64,000 bases of DNA. Source: Sphingomonas bisphenolicum. Lineage in GTDB: Bacteria; Pseudomonadota; Alphaproteobacteria; Sphingomonadales; Sphingomonadaceae. The notes beneath the pieces are model-generated. The model saw nothing but the letters and a program-made list of their open reading frames with translations, was not told the origin of the DNA and searched no databases. Made by a program: the position numbers and the translations under genes. The stretch covers positions 651,501-715,500 of the forward strand of contig NZ_AP018817.1 in NCBI RefSeq assembly GCF_024349785.1. The letters run 5' to 3'. Of this stretch, positions 36,694 through 46,229 are shown piece after piece. Within the stretch, counting starts at the first letter, position 1. Every line of letters begins with the position of its first letter.

Positions 36694-37533
36694 TCAGGCC
36701 AGCTGGCAGATATCCAGCACGTGCATGTCGGTATAATCCTGATTCTCGCCCGCCATCGCCCAGATGAAGGCATAGGCTCTGGTACCGCTGCCCATATGCA
36801 CCGACCAGGGCGGGGAGATCACCGCTTCCTCATTGGCCATGACGATGTGGCGCATCGCTTCGCCCTCACCCATATAGTGAAAGACGCGGTCGGCCGGGCC
36901 GTCCAGCTCGAAATAAAAATAGATTTCGCTGCGCCGCTCATGGATGTGTGGCGGCATGGTGTTCCACACGCTGCCTGGCTTCAGCACGGTCAGCCCCATG
37001 ACCAGCTGCGCGCTGTCGCAGATGCCGGGGATGACGAGCTGGTAGATGGTCCGCTCGTTCGATTCCTCCAGGCTGCCACGCTCCAGCGCATTGGCGTCGG
37101 CGATGCCCAGCTTGCGGGTCGTGAACGCTTTGTGCGCCGGGCAGGAGGCGAGATAATAGCGCGCGCCCGTACCGGCGAACTCAACGTCCTTCGCGCCCAT
37201 GGTGACATAGAGGCAATCCTTGTTGCCGAGGGTGAAGACTTCACCATCGACGGTCACCATGCCTTCTGCACCGCTCACATTGACGATCGCCAGTTCGCGC
37301 CGCTCCAGAAAGGGATGGCCCGCCGCCGACGCCGGCTCGCTTTGCACCGGCAGCTTCACCGGCGTATCGGCCACCGAAACGCCGCCGATCACGAACCGTT
37401 CGGCATGGGTGTAGTTCAGGACGCATTCCCCGTCGCGGAACAGGCCGCCGATCAGATAGCGGTCGCGCAATTCCTCGTTCGATACGCACTCCATCATGTC
37501 CGGGTGCGTCGCATAATAGGTCTTGTCGAACAT
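36694..37533 (-). CDS. kduI: 5-keto-4-deoxyuronate isomerase KduI
   Basis: 279 aa, full length. Converts 5-keto-4-deoxyuronate, the product of unsaturated uronate release, to 2,5-diketo-3-deoxygluconate. The cupin zinc site is seen as [17 protein letters not shown] and the later His region ([10 protein letters not shown]). The N-terminus [20 protein letters not shown] is characteristic. It works with GH105 (which frees the unsaturated uronate) and KduD. A copy of the locus-wide 15-bp inverted repeat lies 67 bases upstream of the start. Confidence 0.95.
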   Translation of the reverse strand: MFDKTYYATHPDMMECVSNEELRDRYLIGGLFRDGECVLNYTHAERFVIGGVSVADTPVKLPVQSEPASAAGHPFLERRELAIVNVSGAEGMVTVDGEVFTLGNKDCLYVTMGAKDVEFAGTGARYYLASCPAHKAFTTRKLGIADANALERGSLEESNERTIYQLVIPGICDSAQLVMGLTVLKPGSVWNTMPPHIHERRSEIYFYFELDGPADRVFHYMGEGEAMRHIVMANEEAVISPPWSVHMGSGTRAYAFIWAMAGENQDYTDMHVLDICQLA

Positions 37534-37599
37534 CGGGGGACTCCATCGCAGGCATTTTGCCCCCTTATAGCGGTCGACGATCCAAAAGTAAGTGTTTAT

Positions 37600-37614
37600 T
37601 CCCTGAATGTGGAA
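37600..37614. promoter_or_regulatory. Candidate IclR operator upstream of kduI
   Basis: TCCCT-GAATG-TGGAA, two inverted half sites with a 5-base spacer, matching the pattern found at five other promoters of this locus. Confidence 0.45.
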
Positions 37615-37632
37615 TTGAGGTCCGACATGCGG

Positions 37633-38244
37633 TCAATTCTGCAAGAGAATGACATGCAGGAAGCGCGGGCCGTGCGCGCCGCGGACATAGGTGCCTTCGA
37701 TATCGGTGGTGCCCGATACGCCGGTGACCCAATAATGGGCGCGGGGTTGCGGGCCGGCCAGCGGCGCATCTTCAAGATAGGGCGCGATGTCGCGGACGGC
37801 CAGCAGCACGATATGGTGCAGCGCCAGGAAATTGGGCAGCATCGGCGCAGTCGGGCTGGTCTCGAAAATCAGTGATCCGGTCTCGGCGATCCCCTTGCGC
37901 GCGATGGCGAGGACGGCGGCTTCGTCGGCCGTGGCGCTTGCGTGGAGGGCGAACCCCTTCCAGTCGATAGCTTTCAGGCGCGGATCGGGTGGCAGGCAGA
38001 GTGTGAGCGCTTCACCCTGTTCCGCAAGATAGCGGGCAATGGCGGCGGGCAGGTCCGCCATTGCCCTGATGACGTCATGGCTGGCATTGACACTGGGCAA
38101 GGCGAGCCGGGAGAGAAATTCCGCTTCCAGCGCCGTTTCGTCCACTGCCGGACGCTCGGGCGCGACCAGCAGCAGCGCCATGGCTTCCGCCCGGTCGGGC
38201 GCCGGCCCTTTCAACCGGCCGAGGATCGTGCCGCGGGCGTTCAT
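37633..38244 (-). CDS. lutC: Lactate utilization protein LutC (LUD domain)
   Basis: 203 aa. The LUD fold is seen in GIAETGSLIFETSPTAPMLP and PRAHYWVTGVSGTTDIEGTY and the C-terminal GPRFLHVILL. LutC joins LutA and LutB in the iron-sulphur L-lactate oxidase complex. Its ATG overlaps the lutB stop as ATGA. It is the last gene of the operon that starts with the IclR gene at 43030. Confidence 0.9.
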   Translation of the reverse strand: MNARGTILGRLKGPAPDRAEAMALLLVAPERPAVDETALEAEFLSRLALPSVNASHDVIRAMADLPAAIARYLAEQGEALTLCLPPDPRLKAIDWKGFALHASATADEAAVLAIARKGIAETGSLIFETSPTAPMLPNFLALHHIVLLAVRDIAPYLEDAPLAGPQPRAHYWVTGVSGTTDIEGTYVRGAHGPRFLHVILLQN

Positions 38245-39635
38245 GGGCGGCGTTCCTTCTGATATTGCGCCATGAAGGTCCGGGCGGCGGGCTTGGGCAT
38301 ATCGCGATCACGGGTCCAGCCGCCGGCCAGCGGAAGTTTCGCGATCCAGCCCTTCGTCCCCAGCAGCCGCAGCGCCCGGACGGCGATGCCGGTGCCCAGC
38401 CGATAGAGCCGCGGCCGCATGGCGACCCAGGCCCACAGGCCCAGCCCTGCGCGGATCGATGCCGGCTCCAGCCCTTCGCGCCAGCTTTTCTCGCGCCAGC
38501 CTTTCAGCAGGGTGGGCAGCGGGATGCGCACCGGGCACACCTCCTGGCACTTGCCGTTGAGGGTGCAGGCATGGGCCAGGTCGCGATTGGGCGCCAGCGC
38601 GTCCAGCGCCGGAGTCAGCACCGCGCCCATCGGCCCCGGATAAGTGCCGCCATAGGCATGGCCGCCAATCTGGCGGAAGACGACGCAATGATTCATGCAC
38701 GCGCCGCAACGAATGCAGCGCAGCATCTCCGCCAGCCCTTCCTCGCGCATCTTCGTGCGGCCATTATCGACCAGCACGATATGCATCGCGTCCGGCCCGT
38801 CGCGGTCGCCCGCGCGCTTCGGTCCGGTATAGAAGGTCGTATATTGGGTCAGCGCCGCGCCGGTCGCCGAACGCGCCAGCATGCGCAGCATATGGATGGC
38901 GTGCGGCGTGGACGGCACGATCTTCTCGATCCCCGCCGTCACGATATGGACGCGCGGCGGCACCAAAGACAGTTCGGCATTGCCTTCATTGGTGACGGTG
39001 CAGACCGCGCCGCTATCCGCGATCAGGAAATTCGCGCCCGATATGCCGACGTCCGCGCCCAGCATCTGCGTGCGCAGTTCCCGCCGGGCGCTTTCGGCCA
39101 TGGCGGCGATCGTCTCTTCCTCATGCGGACTGCGATGCCTGGCCTTGAACAGCGCCGACACCTGTTCGCGAGTCTTGTGCATGGCGGGCCAGATGATGTG
39201 CGACGGGCGCTCGTCGGCCAGTTGTATGATATGCTCGGCCAAGTCGGTTTCGACGCGGTCGATCCCGGCCTCGGCCAGCGCATGGGGCAGGCCGATTTCC
39301 TCGCCCAGCATCGATTTGGATCGCGCGACGCTCCCTGCGCCTGCCGCCTTGCAGATATCGATGACGATCTTGCAGGCTTCGTCGGCGGTTTCGGCCCAAT
39401 GCACCTTTGCTCCCGCAGCGATCGCATTCGCCTCGAACTGCTCCAGATACGCGCCCAAATGGGCGATCACATGGTCCTTGATTGCTGCGGCGCGGGTTCG
39501 TGCGGCCTCGAAATCGGGAAAGGCATCGATGGCGATCATACGCTTCGTCTCGGCCGTGCCCGTCGTGCGTTCGACCGCGATCTTGAGGATCGGATCAGCC
39601 AGCGCCGCATCGGCGCGCTCCTTGAAACCGCTCAC
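38241..39635 (-). CDS. lutB: Lactate utilization iron-sulphur protein LutB
   Basis: 464 aa. N-terminal LUD domain (about 60-290, with SKSMLGEEIGLPHALAEAGI and ISGANFLIADSGAVCTVTNE), then two 4Fe-4S clusters in CIRCGACMNHC and CTLNGKCQEVCP, then a C-terminal helical part. It carries electrons from lactate oxidation. I start it at the GTG at 39635, which overlaps the lutA stop as GTGA; the longer upstream frame is a shadow of lutA. Confidence 0.92.
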   Translation of the reverse strand: MSGFKERADAALADPILKIAVERTTGTAETKRMIAIDAFPDFEAARTRAAAIKDHVIAHLGAYLEQFEANAIAAGAKVHWAETADEACKIVIDICKAAGAGSVARSKSMLGEEIGLPHALAEAGIDRVETDLAEHIIQLADERPSHIIWPAMHKTREQVSALFKARHRSPHEEETIAAMAESARRELRTQMLGADVGISGANFLIADSGAVCTVTNEGNAELSLVPPRVHIVTAGIEKIVPSTPHAIHMLRMLARSATGAALTQYTTFYTGPKRAGDRDGPDAMHIVLVDNGRTKMREEGLAEMLRCIRCGACMNHCVVFRQIGGHAYGGTYPGPMGAVLTPALDALAPNRDLAHACTLNGKCQEVCPVRIPLPTLLKGWREKSWREGLEPASIRAGLGLWAWVAMRPRLYRLGTGIAVRALRLLGTKGWIAKLPLAGGWTRDRDMPKPAARTFMAQYQKERRP

Positions 39636-40387
39636 GCCTCTTCTCCGATCGCCGGCCCGTCGCCCATGCCGGCGATCAGTTCGATCGCATGATAGGCGCG
39701 CACCTTGCTGCCCTTGCGATGCAGCTTCCCCGCGATGTTCATCAGGCAGCCCAGATCGCCTGCCAGCAGCAGGTCGACCCCGGTCGCGTCGATCGCGTCC
39801 GCTTTCTCGCCGACGATCGCGTTGGAAATGGCGGGATATTTGACGCAGAAGGTGCCGCCGAAGCCGCAACATGTCTCCTCGCCGGCCAAGGGCGCGAAGG
39901 TCAGGCCGTCGATGGTCCTGAGCAGCCGGCGCGGCTGCGCCTTGATACCCAGTTCGCGCAGTCCCGAACAGCTATCATGATAGGTCGCCCTTGCATCGAC
40001 GCTGACGCCCTGGGGCTTCCAGCCGCAAATCTGGTCGAGATAGGCCATGACCTCCCATGTCTTCGCCGCCACCGCCTGCGCCCGCGGCAGCCAGACGGAG
40101 TCATGCGCGAAAATCTCGGGATAGTGGCAGCGGATCGTCCCTGCGCAGGAGCCGGACGGGATGACGACAGCTTCATAAGGTTCCAGCGCTGCGATCGTCT
40201 GCTTCGCCAGCGCAGCGGCATGGTCCCGGTCGCCGCTGTTGAGCGCGGGTTGGCCGCAGCAGGTCTGCCCCTCGGGCACGACCACGGCGCACCCTGCCGC
40301 CTCCAGCGCGCGGATCGCGGCGAACCCGATGCGCGGCCGCATCATGTCGACAAGGCAGGTGACGAAAAGGGCGACGTTTTTGGTCAT
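39632..40387 (-). CDS. lutA: Lactate utilization Fe-S oxidoreductase LutA
   Basis: 251 aa with two cysteine-rich CCG domains: FVTCLVDMMRP with EGQTCCGQPALNSGD, and HDSCSGLRELG with EETCCGFGGTFCVKYP. This is the LutA/YkgE type, the heterodisulfide-reductase-like part of the LutABC L-lactate oxidation system. The ATG at 40387 overlaps the stop of the esterase gene as ATGA, so it is translated within the rhamnose operon. Confidence 0.92.
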   Translation of the reverse strand: MTKNVALFVTCLVDMMRPRIGFAAIRALEAAGCAVVVPEGQTCCGQPALNSGDRDHAAALAKQTIAALEPYEAVVIPSGSCAGTIRCHYPEIFAHDSVWLPRAQAVAAKTWEVMAYLDQICGWKPQGVSVDARATYHDSCSGLRELGIKAQPRRLLRTIDGLTFAPLAGEETCCGFGGTFCVKYPAISNAIVGEKADAIDATGVDLLLAGDLGCLMNIAGKLHRKGSKVRAYHAIELIAGMGDGPAIGEEA

Positions 40388-41364
40388 ATTATGTGGCGTT
40401 TCGCGAAATCGAGGAACAGGTCCGGCCAGGGCGCGGGCGCGGCGGGCGAGGCGGCCAGCCCGAAGCCATGGCCGCCATTTTCGAACAAATGGCATTCGGC
40501 CGCTATCTTGCGTGCGCGCAGCGCCGCCAGCATCGCCAGGCTGTTCTCGACCGGCACGGCAGGATCGTCGATCGCATGGGCCAGGAACACCGGCGGCGTG
40601 TCTGCGCTCACATCCTGGTCGAGCGAATAGGCTCGCATCCGCGCTGGGGAGGGATCAGCGCCCAGCAACTGGGTACGCGATCCCTGATGGACGAACGGGC
40701 CCTCCATCTGAATGACGGGGTAGAGATAGGCCGCGACCGCCGCCTTGATCGGCTCCCGGTCGGCGGAATCGACCGGCTTGTAGCTCTCCACCGGCGCGCG
40801 GCTGGTGAGCCAGGCGGCGAGATGCCCACCCGCCGAAAAGCCCATCACCCCGACCCGGTTCGCCTCGAAGCGCTCGCGGACACCCAGCGCCCGCACCAGC
40901 CGCAGCGCGCGCTGGGCATCCTGCAACGGGGCCTCCGCTCCCGCCGCCCATCCGTCGCCGGGCAGGCGGTAGAGCAGCGAGAAGCAGGCATAGCCCGCCT
41001 CCGCGAAGCGCCGGGCCACATTATATCCCTCATGACCGATGGCGACCCGGCTATATCCTCCGCCGGGGATCAGCAATATCGCCGCGCCATTGGGATTCTC
41101 CGGCCGCAGCAGCGTCAGAGTGGGCGTCACGACATGGGCGAAGACGCCATCGTCCGGGCCGCTGTCGGGCTGGCGCAGCGTCTCAACCTCCTGCACTTGG
41201 ACGGTATCGCCGCCGGGCGCCCGGTCCGGCCAGATCGGGAAACGTTCGAACCCCGCGGGCAGCGGGAAGGGACCGGTCTTCACCGTCTGGCCCAATGCCG
41301 GACTGGCCAGTCCGGCGCTCGCCATGGCGCCGGCGATCAGGGTGCGGCGGTCGATCGGGTTCAT
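40384..41364 (-). CDS. Secreted alpha/beta-hydrolase esterase
   Basis: 326 aa. The signal region MNPIDRRTLIAGAMASAGLA has twin arginines, suggesting Tat export. The alpha/beta-hydrolase core has an oxyanion GGGY (LLIPGGGYSRVA), nucleophile elbow GFSAGGH, a catalytic Asp in HAIDDPAVPV and His in NGGHGFGL. The fold is that of polysaccharide acetyl-esterases (BD-FAE/xylan esterase-like). A role in deacetylating pectin is likely from context. It is placed between the rhamnose dehydrogenase and lutA. Confidence 0.85.
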   Translation of the reverse strand: MNPIDRRTLIAGAMASAGLASPALGQTVKTGPFPLPAGFERFPIWPDRAPGGDTVQVQEVETLRQPDSGPDDGVFAHVVTPTLTLLRPENPNGAAILLIPGGGYSRVAIGHEGYNVARRFAEAGYACFSLLYRLPGDGWAAGAEAPLQDAQRALRLVRALGVRERFEANRVGVMGFSAGGHLAAWLTSRAPVESYKPVDSADREPIKAAVAAYLYPVIQMEGPFVHQGSRTQLLGADPSPARMRAYSLDQDVSADTPPVFLAHAIDDPAVPVENSLAMLAALRARKIAAECHLFENGGHGFGLAASPAAPAPWPDLFLDFAKRHII

Positions 41365-41400
41365 GGCCAGTCGGCCCCTTCCAGCAGCGGCACGACGCGC

Positions 41401-42165
41401 CTATTGCAGATTCACATACATGCCGCCGTCCACCAGCAGCGCAGCGCCGGTGACATAGGCGGCCATGTCCGACGCCAGGAAAACGATCGGCCCGGCCAGA
41501 TCCTCCGGCGCCCCAAGGCGACCGAGCGGCGTGCGCGCCTCCATATATTGACGCTTCTCGACATCGGCCAGATCATCCTTGTTGATCTCGGTCAAAATGG
41601 TGCCGGGCAGCACGCTGTTGCAGCGGATGCCATGCTTGCCCAGCGCAATCGCCGTGGACTGCATCAGCGAATGTACGCCGGCCTTGGTCGGGGTGTAATG
41701 GGTCTGGAACTCGCCGCCGACCAGCGCCGAGATGGAGGATACTGCGACGATCGACCCGCCATGACCCTGTTTCACCATCTGCTGTGCCGCCGCCTGCACC
41801 ATGAAATAGGCGCCATGCAAATTCACCCTGAAGGTCCGCTCCACCACATCGACCGGCATGTCCAGAAACGCGTGGAAGGGGCAGATGCCTGCATTGCTCA
41901 CCATCACGTCGACCTTGCCGAACGCTTCGACCGCCTTTGCCACGAAATCCTGCGCGGTCTGCGGATCGGCGACGTCGCCCTTCACCGCGATGGCGCGCTG
42001 GCCGAGCGCCTCGATCTCGGTCACGCAGCTTGCGGCTGGACCATCGCTGTTCGCATAGTTGATGACGACATCGGCGCCGTGCCGGGCCGCGCCGATGGCG
42101 GCGGCGCGGCCGATGCCGGTCGATGCGCCGGTGACGAGGACGGTCTTGCCTTCAAGCAGCTTCAT
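41401..42165 (-). CDS. L-rhamnose 1-dehydrogenase (SDR)
   Basis: 254-aa short-chain dehydrogenase; first step of the oxidative rhamnose pathway (LRA1), forming L-rhamnono-lactone. NAD(P) motif TGASTGIG, catalytic Ser in VSSISALVGG and YTPTK. The stretch SNAGICPFHAFLDMP and the end VTGAALLVDGGMYVNLQ agree with what I remember of bacterial L-rhamnose dehydrogenases (Azotobacter, Sphingomonas). The remaining pathway enzymes are encoded divergently 1 kb away. It follows the IclR gene after 22 bases. Confidence 0.85.
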   Translation of the reverse strand: MKLLEGKTVLVTGASTGIGRAAAIGAARHGADVVINYANSDGPAASCVTEIEALGQRAIAVKGDVADPQTAQDFVAKAVEAFGKVDVMVSNAGICPFHAFLDMPVDVVERTFRVNLHGAYFMVQAAAQQMVKQGHGGSIVAVSSISALVGGEFQTHYTPTKAGVHSLMQSTAIALGKHGIRCNSVLPGTILTEINKDDLADVEKRQYMEARTPLGRLGAPEDLAGPIVFLASDMAAYVTGAALLVDGGMYVNLQ

Positions 42166-42187
42166 GGGGCGGATTTTCCTTCGATGG

Positions 42188-43030
42188 TTAGCGCCGCGCC
42201 GGGCGGCGGGGGGATTTGACGCCGGGGGTCCAGCCCAGATCGGCGCTGACCTTGTGCGCGGCGGCGCGGACATCCTCGCTCAGCGCCGCCATGCGATCGT
42301 CGTCCATATATTGGGCGGCGCTCGACAGGCTGATGGCGGCGATGATCGCGCCCGACGCATCGCGGATCGGCGCGGCGACGCAGCGTATCTGGTCTTCATT
42401 CTCTTCCAGGTCGAATGCGCGGCCCGCGGCGGCATAGGCGCGCATCCGCTCCAGCCAGCCGTCATAGTTCTGCTGGTGGGTGCCGGTGGCCTGGTCTGCG
42501 TCGAACAGCCTGCGCCAATTGGCTTCCGCATCGTCGATCAGCAGCGCCTTGCCCAGGCCCGTGGAGGTCAGCGGATGGCGGTCGCCGATGCGGCTGCTGA
42601 TCTCCACGCGGCGGCGGCCGGGAATCTTGTCGAGATAGAGGGCCTGGTCGCCATCGAGCCGGCCCAGATGCACCACATCCTCGCTCGCCGCGGCCAGCGC
42701 CTCCAGATGCGGCCGGGCGATCTGCACCACATCGGCCTGCGATTGCGCCAGAAAGCCGAGTTGCAGCAGCTTCGGCCCCAATTGATAGCCCTCGCGCGGC
42801 AGGAAGGTCAGGAAGCCGCGCTCTACCATGGCGTTGGCCAGCCGATGCGTGGTCGAGCGCGTGAGCCCCATCCGCTCCGACAGATCGGCCAGCTTGATCG
42901 GGCCATCGATCACCTGGTCGAGCAGGTCCAGCCCGCGCTGCAAGGTCTGCGACCCGCCCGCCTTCGCCTTTTCCTCTCGCCCCAAATTTTCCGGTGCGTC
43001 CGATTCCGGGTTTGACGTTTTCTGTCTCAT
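42188..43030 (-). CDS. IclR-family transcriptional regulator of the rhamnose operons
   Basis: 280 aa. The winged helix-turn-helix is at about residues 28-90 (TLQRGLDLLDQVIDGPIKLA, LSERMGLTRSTTHRLANAMV). The effector domain (about 105-265) has STGLGKALL and CVAAPIRDASGAIIAAISLS. It heads the operon with the rhamnose dehydrogenase, the esterase and lutABC, and faces the rhamnonate dehydratase operon. Two copies of the 15-bp inverted repeat lie in the shared 177-bp intergenic region, so it probably controls both sides. A rhamnose or KDG-type intermediate is a plausible inducer. Confidence 0.9.
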   Translation of the reverse strand: MRQKTSNPESDAPENLGREEKAKAGGSQTLQRGLDLLDQVIDGPIKLADLSERMGLTRSTTHRLANAMVERGFLTFLPREGYQLGPKLLQLGFLAQSQADVVQIARPHLEALAAASEDVVHLGRLDGDQALYLDKIPGRRRVEISSRIGDRHPLTSTGLGKALLIDDAEANWRRLFDADQATGTHQQNYDGWLERMRAYAAAGRAFDLEENEDQIRCVAAPIRDASGAIIAAISLSSAAQYMDDDRMAALSEDVRAAAHKVSADLGWTPGVKSPRRPARR

Positions 43031-43044
43031 CTAATAACACTCTA

Positions 43045-43059
43045 TCCCACAAAATGAGA
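43045..43059. promoter_or_regulatory. Candidate IclR operator, IclR-proximal
   Basis: TCCCA-CAAAA-TGAGA, 15 bases before the IclR start; one half is degenerate. Suitable for autoregulation. Confidence 0.45.
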
Positions 43060-43166
43060 AAAACAAGGGTGATGGAGAGGCTGGGCATTGATTCTTGCGA
43101 TCAAACTCCTCCCCAGATCCAACTTTATCGGTTTTTTATCATATGTTGAAATTTTCTGCCGAATAT

Positions 43167-43181
43167 TCCCACATATTGGGT
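43167..43181. promoter_or_regulatory. Candidate IclR operator, rhmD-proximal
   Basis: TCCCA-CATAT-TGGGT, among the most symmetric copies of the locus motif, ending 26 bases before the rhmD start. Confidence 0.5.
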
Positions 43182-43207
43182 ATCGGCGTGACTCAGGGAG
43201 TGTATGC

Positions 43208-44401
43208 GTGCCGATCGTGACGTTGCCGAAGATCAAGCATGTCCGTGCCTTCACCGTGCGCGGCGGCGGGGCGGATTATCATGACCAGGGCGAAGGCCAC
43301 TGGATCGACGACCATATCGCGACGCCGATGTCGAAATATCCCGAATATCGCCAGTCACGGCAGAGCTTCGGGATCAACGTGCTGGGTACGCTGGTCGTGG
43401 AGATCGAGGCGGAGGACGGCACCGTCGGTTTCGCGGTAACGACCGGCGGCGAACCGGCCGCCTATATCGTGGAAAAGCATCTCGCCCGCTTCCTGGAAGG
43501 CCGCTCGCCGACCGATTATGAGAAGATCTGGGATCAGATGTATTTCTCGACCCAATATTATGGGCGCAAGGGTCTGGTCGTGAACGCGATTTCCGGTGTC
43601 GACCTCGCGCTCTGGGATTTGCTCGGCAAGCTGCGGCAGGAGCCGGTCTATCATCTGCTGGGCGGCGCGGTGCGCGACGAACTGCAATTCTACGCCACCG
43701 GCGCGCGGCCCGACAAGGCGAAGGAATTCGGCTTCATCGGCGGCAAGATGGCGCTGCACCACGGCCCTGCCGAGGGTGTCGAGGGCCTGAAGAAGAATAT
43801 CGCCGAACTGGCCGACATGCGCGCGAAGGTGGGCGAGGATTTCTGGCTGATGTGGGATTGCTGGATGGCGCTCGACGTCAATTATGCCACCCGCCTCGCC
43901 ATCGCCGCGCACGACCTTGGCCTCAAATGGATCGAGGAGGCGATCAGCCCGGACGATTATTGGGGCTATCAACAGCTCAAGCGCAACGTGCCCAAGGGCA
44001 TGCTGGTCACCACCGGCGAGCATGAGGCGACCCGCTGGGGCTTCCGCATGTTGCTGGAAATGGACTGCTGCGACATCGTCCAGCCCGACGTCGGCTGGTG
44101 CGGCGGCGTCACCGAATTGCTGAAGATCAGCGCGCTCGCCGACGCCCATGGCAAGATGGTCGTGCCGCATGGATCGTCGGTCTACAGCTATCATTTCGTC
44201 ATCACCCGCCACAACTCGCCCTTTGCCGAGTTCCTGATGATGCATCCGGGGCCGACCGAAGTGGTGCCGATGTTCCATCCGCAATTGCTGGGCGAACCCG
44301 TGCCGGAAAATGGCCGCCTGAAGGTGAGCGCGCTCGACAAGCCCGGCTTCGGCGTCGACCTCAACCCCGACATCGCGATGCACCGCCCCTATACCCATTG
44401 A
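43208..44401 (+). CDS. rhmD: L-rhamnonate dehydratase
   Basis: 397-aa enolase-superfamily enzyme; removes water from L-rhamnonate to give 2-keto-3-deoxy-L-rhamnonate (LRA3 step). N-terminal cap with the rhamnonate dehydratase segment [20 protein letters not shown]. Metal ligands are likely in [21 protein letters not shown] and [11 protein letters not shown], and the catalytic His is in [11 protein letters not shown]. The GTG at 43208 has AGGGAG about 8-9 bases upstream; the open frame upstream is the promoter region. First gene of a five-gene operon ending with rhaT. Confidence 0.93.
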   Translation: MPIVTLPKIKHVRAFTVRGGGADYHDQGEGHWIDDHIATPMSKYPEYRQSRQSFGINVLGTLVVEIEAEDGTVGFAVTTGGEPAAYIVEKHLARFLEGRSPTDYEKIWDQMYFSTQYYGRKGLVVNAISGVDLALWDLLGKLRQEPVYHLLGGAVRDELQFYATGARPDKAKEFGFIGGKMALHHGPAEGVEGLKKNIAELADMRAKVGEDFWLMWDCWMALDVNYATRLAIAAHDLGLKWIEEAISPDDYWGYQQLKRNVPKGMLVTTGEHEATRWGFRMLLEMDCCDIVQPDVGWCGGVTELLKISALADAHGKMVVPHGSSVYSYHFVITRHNSPFAEFLMMHPGPTEVVPMFHPQLLGEPVPENGRLKVSALDKPGFGVDLNPDIAMHRPYTH

Positions 44402-44426
44402 TTGCCGTAAAAGAGAGACTGATCCC

Positions 44427-45284
44427 ATGAAATTCGTTCGTTTCGGCCAGCCTGGCCAGGAAAAGCCCGGCGTCATCGATACCGATGGCAACATCCGCGA
44501 TCTGTCGGGCGTCGTCCCCGAATTGACCGTCGCAACGCTGGCCGCCGCCAAGGCCGCCGACATCGCATCGCTGCCGGTCGTCGAGGGCGAACCCCGCTAC
44601 GGCGTGCCGGTCAAGGGCATCGGCAAGATCGTCGCCATCGGTCTCAATTATGAGGATCATGCGATCGAATCGAACCTGCCGATCCCGACCGAGCCGGTCA
44701 TGTTCATGAAGGCGCTGTCGTCGCTGAACGGCCCGAACGACGAAGTGATGTTGCCCAGGAACAGCACCCATGGCGACTGGGAAGTCGAACTGGGCGTGGT
44801 GATCGGCGAAACCTGCCGCTTCGTCAGCGAAGAGGACGCCCTGTCGAAGGTCGCGGGCTACACCCTCGTCAACGACGTATCGGAACGTTTCAACCAGAAG
44901 CAGCGTGGCACCCAGTGGAGCAAGGGCAAGGGGCATGACACTTTCTGCCCCGTCGGTCCCTGGCTGGTGACACCCGATGAGGTCGGCGACCCGCAGGATC
45001 TGGACATGTATCTCGACGTCAATGGCGAGCGGATGCAGACCGGCAACACGAAGACGATGATCTTCAACGTCGCGCAGTTGATTGCCTATGTCAGCGAATA
45101 TGTCACCCTCTATCCGGGCGACCTGATGATCACCGGCACCCCGCCGGGCGTGGGCGAGGGCAAGAAGCCCGACGCCATTTATCTGAAGGCCGGCGACGTC
45201 ATGGAACTGGGCATCGCCAGGCTCGGCACCCAGAAGCAGCAGGTATCGGAATGGCGTCACCTCGGCGACGTGGTGCTCGGATGA
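44427..45284 (+). CDS. 2,4-diketo-3-deoxy-L-rhamnonate hydrolase (FAH family)
   Basis: 285-aa fumarylacetoacetase-fold enzyme. The metal site is in THGDWEVELGVVIGE and the conserved VNDVSERFNQKQRGTQWSKG and TGTPPGVG elements are present. FAH proteins cut C-C bonds of diketo acids; the homologue in the Sphingomonas rhamnose pathway (LRA6) splits 2,4-diketo-3-deoxy-L-rhamnonate to pyruvate and L-lactate. The assignment rests on family plus operon position. Its stop overlaps the ATG of the next gene (ATGA). Confidence 0.85.
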   Translation: MKFVRFGQPGQEKPGVIDTDGNIRDLSGVVPELTVATLAAAKAADIASLPVVEGEPRYGVPVKGIGKIVAIGLNYEDHAIESNLPIPTEPVMFMKALSSLNGPNDEVMLPRNSTHGDWEVELGVVIGETCRFVSEEDALSKVAGYTLVNDVSERFNQKQRGTQWSKGKGHDTFCPVGPWLVTPDEVGDPQDLDMYLDVNGERMQTGNTKTMIFNVAQLIAYVSEYVTLYPGDLMITGTPPGVGEGKKPDAIYLKAGDVMELGIARLGTQKQQVSEWRHLGDVVLG

Positions 45285-46030
45285 GCGTCTATGCCGGCCG
45301 TTTCGCAGGCCGCAACGCGATCATCACCGGCGGTGCGTCGGGCCTGGGCAAGCAGGTCGCCGCGCGCATCGTCGCCGAAGGTGGTCAGGTGGCGCTATGG
45401 GATCTCAATCCCGATGTGCTCGCGGCCACCAGCGCCGAGATCGGTGCAGCGCATGTCGTGGCGCTCGACGTCAGCGACTATGCCGCCGTCGCCGCCGCCG
45501 CGAAGGAAACCGCCGCCGCGCTGGGCAAGGTCGATATCCTCATCTGCTCGGCCGGCATCACCGGCGCGACCGCGACGGTCTGGGACTATCCGGTCGACAG
45601 CTTCCAGCGGGTGATCGACATCAACCTCAATGGCCTTTTCTACTGCAATCGGGAAGTCGCGCCCTTCCTGCTCGAAAACGGCTATGGCCGGATCGTCAAT
45701 CTCGCCTCCGTCGCGGGCAAGGAAGGCAATCCCAACGCCAGCGCCTATTCTGCGAGCAAGGCAGGCGTGATCGGCTTCACCAAGAGCCTTGGGAAAGAAC
45801 TGGCCGGCAAGGGTGTCATCGCCAACGCGCTGACCCCCGCGACCTTCGAAAGCCCGATTCTCGCCCAACTGCCGCAAAGCCAGGTCGACTATATGCGCTC
45901 GAAAATCCCGATGGGCCGGCTCGGTCTGGTCGAGGAATCGGCGGCCATGGTCTGCTTCATGGCCAGCGAGGAATGCAGCTTCACCACCGCGTCGACCTTC
46001 GACACGTCGGGGGGGCGCACCACCTTCTGA
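45281..46030 (+). CDS. 2-keto-3-deoxy-L-rhamnonate 4-dehydrogenase (SDR)
   Basis: 249-aa short-chain dehydrogenase with TGGASGLG, CSAGITG, catalytic YSASK and a C-terminal FDTSGGRTTF. In this operon it is best explained as the LRA5 step, oxidising 2-keto-3-deoxy-L-rhamnonate at C4 to feed the FAH hydrolase encoded just before it. Start at 45281, coupled by ATGA. A related sugar-acid dehydrogenase activity cannot be excluded from sequence alone. Confidence 0.83.
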   Translation: MSVYAGRFAGRNAIITGGASGLGKQVAARIVAEGGQVALWDLNPDVLAATSAEIGAAHVVALDVSDYAAVAAAAKETAAALGKVDILICSAGITGATATVWDYPVDSFQRVIDINLNGLFYCNREVAPFLLENGYGRIVNLASVAGKEGNPNASAYSASKAGVIGFTKSLGKELAGKGVIANALTPATFESPILAQLPQSQVDYMRSKIPMGRLGLVEESAAMVCFMASEECSFTTASTFDTSGGRTTF

Positions 46031-46229
46031 TATGAGAAGTTGCGCGGCGCGACTGGTCCCAGAGCCAGCGCGCCGCTTTGATCGGGGAGAGATGCCGTTG
46101 ACGCCGATCCATGACCGCCGCGCGATGCTGACCGTCCTGCTCGGTTCGGCCTGCGCCATGGGCGTGGCGGATGTCTCTCTGGCCAATAGCCCCATGCGGC
46201 GCATCCAGCGCCCTTTACCGGAGAGGTCG

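Noticed and set aside
38265..39692. 475-codon plus-strand open frame
   Set aside because: Antisense to lutB, whose iron-sulphur motifs are unmistakable.
40393..42219. 608-codon plus-strand open frame
   Set aside because: Antisense to lutA's neighbour esterase and the rhamnose dehydrogenase, both of which have clear catalytic motifs. Composition is that of a shadow frame.
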